DNA of 6,202 nt from an uncultured Oscillospiraceae bacterium. GTDB lineage: Bacteria; Bacillota; Clostridia; Oscillospirales; Acutalibacteraceae. Positions 1 to 5,335 of the stretch are shown in pieces. A program made the position numbers and the translations under genes. How positions within the stretch are numbered: position 1 is the stretch's first letter; each line of letters begins with the position of its first letter. The notes below the pieces were generated by a model that made no database searches, was not told the origin of the DNA, and saw nothing but the letters and a program-made list of their open reading frames with translations. Location of the stretch: assembly GCA_900549155.1 (NCBI GenBank), contig URNF01000118.1, positions 1-6,202 of the forward strand, read 5' to 3'.

Positions 1-67
1 GCCCGCACCCGCCGAGAAAAACGGAAAGCATGCACACACAGATGATCGCTGTTCTCAACCGTTTCAT
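1..67 (-). CDS. Lipoprotein, N-terminal fragment (gene runs off left edge)
   Basis: This is the start of a secreted, lipid-anchored protein; only 22 codons lie in the window. Reading leftward from an ATG at 65-67, the peptide begins MKRLRTA, continues with a hydrophobic stretch (IICVCMLSVF, residues 8-17) and reaches LGGC at residues 18-21. That is a classic signal peptidase II lipobox, with Cys21 as the predicted lipidated residue. A GAGGAGG ribosome binding site at 74-80 sits 6 bases before this ATG. A second in-frame ATG at 71-73 directly abuts that site and is less likely to be the start. The binding site overlaps the TGA stop (79-81) of the gene upstream, so the two are probably co-transcribed and perhaps translationally coupled. 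The mature domain is outside the window, so its function cannot be named. Confidence 0.8.
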   Translation of the reverse strand, partial: MKRLRTAIICVCMLSVFLGGCG

Positions 68-78
68 GTCCATCCTCC

Positions 79-519
79 TCAACCGATCGGTTTGTAAAAC
101 GCGTCCTGTCCCATATGACCTTTCACAGCCCGCCAGCGACATTTTGCCGCGCAGATCACCGTTCCGTCATAGCTGTCCATGTCCGCCGCCGTCAGTCCGC
201 CGCAATCGCACCAATAGATACGGTCGTCTTCCATGAGCATCGTTGCGTCAAGGATCTCACAGGTGTAGCCATCATCGGCGGGGATAAGCTGCAATCGGTG
301 CAAGCCTGAAAACTCCAATTCGAGCATCGATATGTCCGGAAACTGTCGCTGTATGATCACATGCAGCTTCAGTTGTTCGTTTACGGGTCGCATCGCCAGA
401 TTTTCATCGACATATGCGCCGCTTTCATAATGTATCTCCTTGATGCAGCTGTCATGAAAATAGTAAATGCTCTCCATAAACGCCGTGATATCCTGCATGT
501 CTTTCAGTTCATTCCACAT
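79..519 (-). CDS. Unrecognised 146-residue cytoplasmic protein with an FHDS motif
   Basis: I cannot assign a function. The protein is 146 residues, acidic to neutral, with no signal peptide or membrane segment. Visible landmarks are FHDSCIKEIHY at residues 21-31, a strand-like LHVIIQRQF at 52-60, LELEF at 66-70, LHRLQLIP at 73-80, EILDA at 88-92, and a Cys-rich IYWCDCGG at 101-108. The alternation of beta-strand-like segments after an FHD motif loosely recalls small single-domain immunity-type proteins such as Imm50, but this is only a resemblance and no toxin gene lies beside it. The start at 519 is chosen over an in-frame ATG at 627 because AAAGGGGGTG lies just upstream of it and the longer version would overlap the preceding gene. 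It begins 19 bases after the UPF0158-like gene and its stop overlaps the lipoprotein's ribosome binding site, so it is the middle gene of an operon. Confidence 0.85.
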   Translation of the reverse strand: MWNELKDMQDITAFMESIYYFHDSCIKEIHYESGAYVDENLAMRPVNEQLKLHVIIQRQFPDISMLELEFSGLHRLQLIPADDGYTCEILDATMLMEDDRIYWCDCGGLTAADMDSYDGTVICAAKCRWRAVKGHMGQDAFYKPIG

Positions 520-538
520 GCTGACACCCCCTTTGCCG

Positions 539-883
539 TTATTTTTTCGAAAACTGAATACGGTTTGTGAGACACCAAAGCCTTGCAACGTTGGACAAAA
601 AGCCAAAACGGAAACCGATCCACGCATCGTGCAAGCCGCAATCGTTCACCGCCTTGTGAAACGCGCTGATCGAATCCACATTCTTCTGCCGCAGCACCTC
701 ATGCTCTTTCACAAACGCGTCCGTGATCGCCCTTTCCCGAATTTTGGGGACAGCCAGCATGTCCGCCGTTGACAAAGCGGGCGGCAGGCTGTGCGCAAAA
801 TAAAAGGTATATGTTTGCGGATCGAAAAACGCATCCGAATAGCTGTCTATGTAGGAAACGGCATCTTCCAAATCAATGCACAT
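539..883 (-). CDS. UPF0158-like protein (114 residues)
   Basis: The protein resembles the uncharacterised UPF0158 family (about 120-150 residues, cytoplasmic, biochemical role unknown). The match rests on layout. An N-terminal IDLEDAVSYIDS segment (3-14) is followed by a D-x-x-T-Y-x-F-Y-F stretch (21-29), a Leu/Pro turn (33-37), an R-x-x-I-T-D-A-F-V helix (51-59), and a C-terminal AFHKAVNDCGLHDAWIGFR (74-92) leading to VARLWCLTN (99-107). This last part corresponds to the family's 'F-x-x-A-L...D-x-W-x-x-F-R...A-x-x-W' tail. The start at 883 follows GGGGTGAG at 887-894. The open frame extends upstream to 1012, but that extension runs through a terminator hairpin and a promoter and is not credible. 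It is the first gene of a leftward operon with the 79-519 gene and the lipoprotein. The family assignment was made by eye and not by search. Confidence 0.8.
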   Translation of the reverse strand: MCIDLEDAVSYIDSYSDAFFDPQTYTFYFAHSLPPALSTADMLAVPKIRERAITDAFVKEHEVLRQKNVDSISAFHKAVNDCGLHDAWIGFRFGFLSNVARLWCLTNRIQFSKK

Positions 884-899
884 AATCTCACCCCATAGT

Positions 900-928
900 A
901 TATTACCATGTGTAAAAAAGTTTTTCAA
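900..928 (-). promoter_or_regulatory. Sigma-A-type promoter for the leftward operon at 1-883
   Basis: On the minus strand, TTGAAA (923-928) is separated by exactly 17 bases from TAATAT (900-905). The latter is preceded by TGG, giving an extended -10. The predicted start of transcription is near 893, inside the GGGGTGAG ribosome binding site, so the leader would be only about ten bases. That is unusually short; a slightly shifted -10 (TATACT, 897-902) would make it shorter still. The flanking DNA is AT-rich, which raises the chance of a coincidental match, but the site lies between a terminator and a start codon as expected. Confidence 0.55.
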
Positions 929-989
929 CATTTTCTTGTAATATAGGCGATGTGGACAAAGCGATACGGACGCATCCGCTTTTCGGCTA

Positions 990-1032
990 AACAAAACGCC
1001 CCACAGGTGCATCGCTTTTGCACCTGTGGGGC
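990..1032 (-). terminator. Rho-independent terminator of the zinc-ribbon gene
   Basis: A perfect 13-bp inverted repeat (GCCCCACAGGTGC at 998-1010, GCACCTGTGGGGC at 1020-1032) encloses a 9-base loop. On the minus strand it is followed by GTTTTGTTT (989-997). It begins 26 bases beyond the stop codon at 1058 and faces the right way to end that transcript. There is no T tract on the plus-strand side. Confidence 0.9.
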
Positions 1033-1057
1033 ACGGTTATACGGGGAAGGTGTCACA

Positions 1058-2137
1058 TCACTCCTGTGTATCCTGTGTGGGAGCCGCGGTCGGCTCTGCA
1101 GCGGGAGCAGACGGAGCAACCGGCGCTGTCGGTGCAACCGGTGCTGTCGGTGCAACCGGTGCTGTCGGCGCTGCCTGTGCGTACGGCGCTGCCTGCGCGT
1201 ACGGCGTAGCCTGCGCATACGGCGCGACCGGCGCATACGGTGCTGCAGGCGGCATCATCTGCATCTCCGCGATCGGGCGCAGTGCGCTGCGATACTGGAA
1301 GATCAGGATGCCGAACAGCACCAGCGCAGCCGCGTTGCACAGAAGAACGATCGCCTGGAGAGGCGTACCGGCGAATGCAGAAAGCAGCAGTATCAGCGCC
1401 GTCAGGAAGTTCATGACTGCCACAAAGCCGGAGGCTTTATAATAGGCAACACCGGTCGTCACCGTCTTTTTCACCTTGTTGATGGTGGAGATCATCAGGG
1501 CAAAATATACGATAAACAACGCCATGATCGGTATCAGAAAAATTTGCATGACGGTGATCGCCATATTTGCAATCATAGCGGCATCGGGGTCGCTCAGCTC
1601 AGACTGCAGGAGCCCTGCCAACGTACCGCCGAGGAGAGCGAAAACGACTTCGAAAAGCACAGTGACAAGACAAATAAGCACCAGCGAAATAATTGTCATC
1701 ACCTTGATCATCGTCAAACCGGTGGTCTTCATGCCGCTTGTCGACGTATTGGCAGCCGCCGCATAGGTCATCCACACGCCGACAACAAGCAAAATATTCG
1801 GCAACATACCGATCACCACACCCGGCACGGACGACCGCTGACCATCCAGCGCGCCGAAAACCCCATCGCCACCAAATTGATCCACGGCAGTCGTGATCTG
1901 CACAAACGCATTGTCGCTGTCAACGATCGAATTGATGCAGTTAAAGAGCAGCATCGCCGAAAGCAGGATCGCCGCAATCAAAAACAGCTTCGAAGCGCCG
2001 AGGCGCTTGACGGCTTCCACCGCCGGATTCGGCGCATACGCCGCCGTCGGCTGCTGCGCCTGTGCAAGACCGGCGCCGCATTGCTCACAGAACGTGTTGT
2101 TGTCGGCGTTCACAGCGCCGCAATTAGGACATACCAT
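1058..2137 (-). CDS. Zinc-ribbon, six-helix membrane protein with Pro/Ala repeat tail
   Basis: The 359-residue integral membrane protein opens with a zinc ribbon: Cys3, Cys6, Cys17 and Cys20 form C-x2-C-x10-C-x2-C. A short Ala/Pro linker leads to about six hydrophobic helices at roughly 50-72, 104-128, 141-175, 188-218, 234-256 and 260-283. After a basic/Met-rich turn, the tail from about 298 to 345 consists of six-residue repeats, first Y-A-Q-A-A-P type and then T-A-P-V-A-P type. It ends in an acidic, Gln/Thr-rich terminus. The start at 2137 lies about eight bases from a GAGGGGG ribosome binding site. The gene begins 51 bases after the flavodoxin-fusion gene and probably shares its transcript. 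Zinc ribbons joined to membrane helices and Pro-rich low-complexity segments are common in Clostridia, generally without known function. No catalytic motif is visible, and the exact helix count is by eye. Confidence 0.92.
   Translation of the reverse strand: MVCPNCGAVNADNNTFCEQCGAGLAQAQQPTAAYAPNPAVEAVKRLGASKLFLIAAILLSAMLLFNCINSIVDSDNAFVQITTAVDQFGGDGVFGALDGQRSSVPGVVIGMLPNILLVVGVWMTYAAAANTSTSGMKTTGLTMIKVMTIISLVLICLVTVLFEVVFALLGGTLAGLLQSELSDPDAAMIANMAITVMQIFLIPIMALFIVYFALMISTINKVKKTVTTGVAYYKASGFVAVMNFLTALILLLSAFAGTPLQAIVLLCNAAALVLFGILIFQYRSALRPIAEMQMMPPAAPYAPVAPYAQATPYAQAAPYAQAAPTAPVAPTAPVAPTAPVAPSAPAAEPTAAPTQDTQE
1113..1238. repeat. 18-bp in-frame tandem repeat, seven units
   Basis: Seven consecutive 18-bp units lie inside the 3' part of the zinc-ribbon gene, at 1113, 1131, 1149, 1167, 1185, 1203 and 1221. 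Units 2 and 3 are identical (GGTGCAACCGGTGCTGTC) and unit 1 differs by two bases. Units 4-6 form a second class (GGCGCTGCCTGCGCGTAC and variants), and unit 7 is intermediate. Each unit encodes six residues, so gain or loss of a unit keeps the frame. An eighth, decayed unit may begin at 1239. Confidence 0.9.
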
Positions 2138-2167
2138 GAAAAATTCCCCCTCAAATTATCATCAGGT

Positions 2168-2182
2168 GCTGTACCGTACAGC
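2168..2182. other. Short palindrome between the two leftward membrane genes
   Basis: GCTGTAC and GTACAGC flank a single central C, a perfect 7-bp inverted repeat. It sits in the 51-base gap between the flavodoxin-fusion stop (2189) and the zinc-ribbon start (2137). The one-base centre makes a simple hairpin unlikely to be stable, and no T tract follows in either direction. A protein-binding site is therefore as plausible as an RNA structure. I see no good -35/-10 pair in the gap. Confidence 0.35.
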
Positions 2183-2188
2183 CCACAA

Positions 2189-3136
2189 TCAGTGTAGCAT
2201 GTTCTCACTGTCACTGTCAACACCCAACAGCGTCTTATATGCACCTTTTCTGCACTGCACACTGGTGAGCGCCGTGTGGGTGACGCCGAGCAGTCGATCC
2301 ATTTCCCGCGCAGCGTTTTTGTATGTACCGTTCGTGTGATGCACCAGGATATAGGACGCACTGCGTACCCTGCCCGCTGCCGCCTTGCAAAAGCTGCGCA
2401 CCGGTGCGGCAAGAGCAAACACCCAGATCGGCGCACAGACCGTCACATGCTCATAGGCGGAAAGATCGACCGTGATCGGTTCGATCGGCATGTCCCATCG
2501 GTGCATGCCGAAACGTCCGCACCACCAAAATCCGCGCGTGCCCTCTGTCCGTTCGGTGGAGCGAATCTCATAAACCGCGGCGCCCGTCCGCTCCGCTTCC
2601 TCCAAAGCAAGCTTTTTTACATAGCCCATACGGGAAAAATAGACGACCAGCCGTCGCGGATCGCTCCCGATATGCGGATAGGCGGCAGCGTCCACCGTGA
2701 ATTGCTCCTGTTTGCGAAACACCCATGCCGCATAGCCCGTCGCCGCCTGGCAGCAGCCGAACAGGAAATAGCTCGTGGACATGAAATTTGGCGGGAACAT
2801 ATAAAACTGAATGCAGATCCACAGCATGAGTGTCACGCCGAAAACGCCGCCGAGAACCACGCCCGTCGGCTTTTTCGCCAAGATCAGCCCTGCAGCCGTC
2901 AGGTTGGACAGTCCGTTCACAATAAGCAGTGCAATGCCCGAAAAGGTGAAATCCCGAAACAGCACATCCGCAAAGGGCAGCACCTGAAAATACGGCAGCA
3001 TGGCATCCATGCCCATTGCCTTTCCGCTCGGGTCAACAAGCATGCCGGTTGCACCCGCAACGGCGCCGGTACCGATAAACAGCGTCCAAAAAAGCAGCCA
3101 TCGCCGCGCCGTTTTATATCTTGATTTCGTTTTCAC
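2189..3136 (-). CDS. Four-helix membrane protein fused to a flavodoxin-like domain
   Basis: The 315-residue protein has two parts. Residues 10-140 hold about four membrane helices (12-33, 63-86, 92-114, 120-140), with a conserved-looking loop LPYFQVLPFADVLF at 47-60. From about 161 to 300 a cytoplasmic flavodoxin-like domain follows. It opens with strand RLVVYF and the phosphate-loop position SRMGYVKK (168-175), then has GFWWCGRFGMHRW (202-214). The strand-loop VTVCAPIWVFALAAPVRSF (231-249) matches the flavodoxin 'P-I-W...P-x-R-x-F' element, and YILVHHTNGTYKN (262-274) is followed by a closing helix. The canonical phosphate loop T/S-x-T-G-x-T is altered here to S-R-M-G-Y-V, so FMN binding is uncertain. 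A GTG start at 3136 is chosen because GGGGGGG (3142-3148) precedes it; the open frame extends to an ATG at 3238, but that version runs through the promoter. It heads a unit with the zinc-ribbon gene. It may be a membrane-tethered electron carrier or a non-redox relative. Confidence 0.88.
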   Translation of the reverse strand: MKTKSRYKTARRWLLFWTLFIGTGAVAGATGMLVDPSGKAMGMDAMLPYFQVLPFADVLFRDFTFSGIALLIVNGLSNLTAAGLILAKKPTGVVLGGVFGVTLMLWICIQFYMFPPNFMSTSYFLFGCCQAATGYAAWVFRKQEQFTVDAAAYPHIGSDPRRLVVYFSRMGYVKKLALEEAERTGAAVYEIRSTERTEGTRGFWWCGRFGMHRWDMPIEPITVDLSAYEHVTVCAPIWVFALAAPVRSFCKAAAGRVRSASYILVHHTNGTYKNAAREMDRLLGVTHTALTSVQCRKGAYKTLLGVDSDSENMLH

Positions 3137-3157
3137 AATATCCCCCCCTGTCCAATA

Positions 3158-3186
3158 AGTATACCATTTCCTGTCAACGCGGGCAA
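3158..3186 (-). promoter_or_regulatory. Leftward promoter for the flavodoxin-fusion gene
   Basis: On the minus strand, TTGCCC (3181-3186) and TATACT (3158-3163) are 17 bases apart. TGG immediately upstream of the -10 makes an extended -10. The -35 is weak. Predicted initiation is near 3151, giving a leader of about 15 bases that is mostly ribosome binding site. A TTGACA on the same strand (3172-3177) lies too close to this -10 and has no partner at proper spacing. Confidence 0.6.
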
Positions 3187-3190
3187 AAGT

Positions 3191-3214
3191 GCGGACATAT
3201 GTGACACATACCGC
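3191..3214. promoter_or_regulatory. Palindrome between divergent promoters, candidate operator
   Basis: TATGTG-A-CACATA (3198-3210) is a perfect 6-bp inverted repeat with a one-base centre. It is flanked by GCGG (3191-3194) and CCGC (3211-3214), also complementary, with three extra bases (ACA) on the left side only. It lies between the -35 boxes of the leftward (3181-3186) and rightward (3232-3237) promoters, a position from which one regulator could act on both. No regulator gene is in the window. The role is inferred from symmetry and position only. Confidence 0.4.
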
Positions 3215-3231
3215 GATGCAAATGGAAAACG

Positions 3232-3260
3232 TTGACAATTATTTACATCAATGCTATACT
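3232..3260 (+). promoter_or_regulatory. Strong rightward sigma-A promoter for the 3301-5052 gene
   Basis: A consensus TTGACA (3232-3237) is followed after exactly 17 bases by TATACT (3255-3260), preceded by TGC to give an extended -10. Predicted initiation is near 3267, leaving a leader of about 34 bases before the ATG at 3301. This is the best promoter in the window by match to consensus. Confidence 0.85.
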
Positions 3261-3300
3261 CATAGGCGCAACATACCATTGATTGACAAGGAGCGTAAAC

Positions 3301-5052
3301 ATGGTTCTGAAGATCGTCCGCGTGATCCTGCTGCTGTTTTCCATGTACGGATACACACAGTATCTTGTGTCAAAGCGGAAACTGAAAATTGAACTGGCGT
3401 TGCCGGTTTTGCTGAGTGCCATCGGTGCTGCGGTGTTTCTGGCAGGACTTTTGCATGTGATGAAGGAAGTCTCGGCGCTGATCTTTCTTTTCGGCGCCGT
3501 GCTCGGTGTCGTCTCCCTCAAGCGACGATATGCCCTGCGGGAGCTGTTCACGGTGGGGACGATCGTTTGCGCCGTCATGGCAGCGGTGCTGCTGTTTCTT
3601 ACATACGGCGTCAAATTCACGCAATACGACAATCTCAGTCATTGGAGCGTCGCTGTGCGCCTGCTGGTGACGGAAAACCGTTTCCCGAACTTTGAGGATA
3701 CCGTTGTTTTCTTCCAGTCATATCCGGTGGGCAGCGCGTCGCTGATGTATTATTTCGCAAAGATCACCGGCATACGCAGCGAGTGGTTCTATATATGGAC
3801 ACAGCAGATCGCGACGGTATGCTTTGCCGGAAGCCTATTTGCGTTCTGTCAAAAGAAAAAGCCCGTTGAATACGGTGCGACGACGCTTGCCGTTTTCTGC
3901 CTTCTGTTCTGTGTGCCGGGGTTCAGCATTCTGTCCGAGATTTTGGTGGACGAGCTTTTGGCGTGCCTGGGTGTTGCCGGCGCTGCCGTTTGCCTCTTCT
4001 ACAGAGAGGATCTGCAAAAACTGCTTTTTGCACTCGTGCCCATCAATATATTCTTAGTCGCCATAAAAAACAGCGGAGCGTTCTTCGCCTCTGTCCTTTC
4101 GGTGTACTTCCTGTTTCTTGTCGTGAAATCCGGGAAGATCAAGGTCCATATCTCATTCAAAAGTATTTTGGCGGTGATCTCACCGTTTATCGTCATGTAT
4201 CTTTGGAAGCAACATGTAGCCTTTTCCTTTGTCAGCGGCATGGAAACAAAACATTCCATGTCACTGGATAACTTCAAACACATATTCGCGAAAAAGAGTC
4301 CCGAACTCATTTCACAGGTGACAGAGTCTTTTCTGAAAAGAATGTTTGCGTTTGATAATCCGTTTCTGATAATCCTCATAGCACTTCTCGCGGCGCTGCT
4401 GATCATAAAAATACGCAAGCTGCAAATACCGCAGTATAAGGAAACCGTCGCGCTGATCATCGGTACTTACCTGATCTATATGATCGGCAACTACGGTATG
4501 TATATATTCTCCATGCCGAACTATGAGGCGTCTATACTTGCCTGCTATGACCGCTATCACATGACCGGTGTGGCTTTTGTTGCGGGGATCCTTTTCATAC
4601 TCCTGCTGGAAATCTACCATGCTTTCGGAAAAGGTTCAAGCCCGGTGAAGGCAAAAACCGTTCTGTGGCGCGCCGCCTATATTGCGGCTGCAGCTGTTAC
4701 CGTATGGTTTGCCATCACACCTGTCGCAAACAGTTTCAAAAGAGCTTCGTATGAAGGCAGCAAGCGGCAACAGCTCGACAGCGTCGTGGAAAAATACCGT
4801 CTCGATGTATCCGGCAACCGTTCGTTCGCCGTCATTTGGGATTTTAACGATTCCGATTACACCTTCTTTTTGACACGTTATGTCCTGAACACGGGGAATA
4901 TTAAAGAGATAGACCCAAACAACCCAGGTGACCTACAAGCAAAAATGCAGGGATATGATTACCTCGTTGTGCCCGAACACAACGCCGCCATTGACGCTTT
5001 TCTCACGCAACATTTCGGTAACTGCAGTGAGGACGCTTACTCACTGACCTAA
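3301..5052 (+). CDS. Polytopic membrane protein, candidate GT-C-type glycosyltransferase
   Basis: The 583-residue protein has about 13 hydrophobic helices between residues 3 and 473, then a soluble tail of about 110 residues (474-583) predicted to lie outside the membrane. In the loop after roughly the fourth helix it has YDNLSHW (109-115), then NRFPNFEDT (126-134) and QSYPVGSASLMYYF (139-152). An early loop with an Asp followed by His-Trp, then a Pro-rich segment and a large tail, is the general plan of GT-C transferases that use lipid-linked sugars; Asp110 would be the candidate catalytic residue. YDRYHMTG (416-423) is a further conserved-looking motif. Similar proteins in Firmicutes are usually left unnamed or labelled as permeases. 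No ATP-binding partner is adjacent. The start at 3301 follows AAGGAG (3288-3293) with 7-base spacing, while an upstream in-frame TTG at 3283 has no such site. It is a single-gene unit with its own promoter and terminator. Substrate and activity are unknown. Confidence 0.9.
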   Translation: MVLKIVRVILLLFSMYGYTQYLVSKRKLKIELALPVLLSAIGAAVFLAGLLHVMKEVSALIFLFGAVLGVVSLKRRYALRELFTVGTIVCAVMAAVLLFLTYGVKFTQYDNLSHWSVAVRLLVTENRFPNFEDTVVFFQSYPVGSASLMYYFAKITGIRSEWFYIWTQQIATVCFAGSLFAFCQKKKPVEYGATTLAVFCLLFCVPGFSILSEILVDELLACLGVAGAAVCLFYREDLQKLLFALVPINIFLVAIKNSGAFFASVLSVYFLFLVVKSGKIKVHISFKSILAVISPFIVMYLWKQHVAFSFVSGMETKHSMSLDNFKHIFAKKSPELISQVTESFLKRMFAFDNPFLIILIALLAALLIIKIRKLQIPQYKETVALIIGTYLIYMIGNYGMYIFSMPNYEASILACYDRYHMTGVAFVAGILFILLLEIYHAFGKGSSPVKAKTVLWRAAYIAAAAVTVWFAITPVANSFKRASYEGSKRQQLDSVVEKYRLDVSGNRSFAVIWDFNDSDYTFFLTRYVLNTGNIKEIDPNNPGDLQAKMQGYDYLVVPEHNAAIDAFLTQHFGNCSEDAYSLT

Positions 5053-5056
5053 CATC

Positions 5057-5094
5057 AAAAAACTGCCGACCGCGGTCGGCAGTTTTTTGTTTTG
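5057..5094. terminator. Bidirectional rho-independent terminator between convergent genes
   Basis: A 20-base perfect palindrome (CTGCCGACCGCGGTCGGCAG, 5063-5082) is flanked by AAAAAA (5057-5062) and TTTTTT (5083-5088, then GTTTTG). It starts 5 bases after the TAA of the rightward gene and ends about 10 bases beyond the stop of the leftward gene at 5105, so it can serve both. The centre has no unpaired bases, so the actual loop must open a few GC pairs. Confidence 0.93.
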
Positions 5095-5104
5095 CACAGG
5101 ATGG

Positions 5105-5323
5105 TTATTTCTCCTTCGAAAAGTCATTCATGGCGCGTGGCTTGACGCCGGCGGGGATGGGACAGCGATAGCCGTTCGGGCCGATGCGCTTTTTGTGCTC
5201 CGCCTTTGCCGCAGCCAAGAGCGCCTCGTCGTCGATCATTAACGGACAAGAAATCCAGATCCATATCATTTTCTCCTCGTCAATCAATGGTACATGACCG
5301 GTAAAGCTGAAGTATGCGGGCAT
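5105..5323 (-). CDS. Small unrecognised protein (72 or 54 residues)
   Basis: I do not recognise this protein. In the 72-residue version the N-terminal half is hydrophobic and aromatic (MIWIWISCPL at 19-28). The second half is charged: DDEALLAAAKAEHKKR (31-46) looks like a helix, followed by GPNGYRCPIPAGVKP (48-62) and a basic/acidic end. Two starts are possible. ATG at 5323 lies 12 bases after the YcxB-like stop but has a poor ribosome binding site. ATG at 5269 gives 54 residues and is preceded by GAGGAG, though only three or four bases away, and GAGGAG also serves as Glu-Glu codons in the longer version. Codon use looks coding throughout, so the longer form is given here. It shares a leftward unit with the YcxB-like gene and ends at the shared terminator. 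Confidence 0.6.
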   Translation of the reverse strand: MPAYFSFTGHVPLIDEEKMIWIWISCPLMIDDEALLAAAKAEHKKRIGPNGYRCPIPAGVKPRAMNDFSKEK

Positions 5324-5335
5324 GTCAACGCGTCT

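Noticed and set aside
1026..1442. Plus-strand frame with collagen-like Gly-x-y repeats
   Set aside because: The Gly periodicity is simply the 18-bp repeat of the minus-strand gene read in antisense.
950..2197. A 415-codon plus-strand open frame opposite the zinc-ribbon gene
   Set aside because: It is very rich in Arg, His and Gln, lies antisense to a gene with a clear zinc ribbon and helices, starts beside a terminator, and has no credible ribosome binding site.
2276..3124. A 282-codon plus-strand open frame opposite the flavodoxin-fusion gene
   Set aside because: Its composition is Arg/His-rich and it has no domain. The minus-strand gene has membrane helices and flavodoxin motifs.
5057..5094. 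Palindrome as an attachment site or operator
   Set aside because: The flanking A and T runs and its position between convergent stops make a bidirectional terminator the simpler reading.
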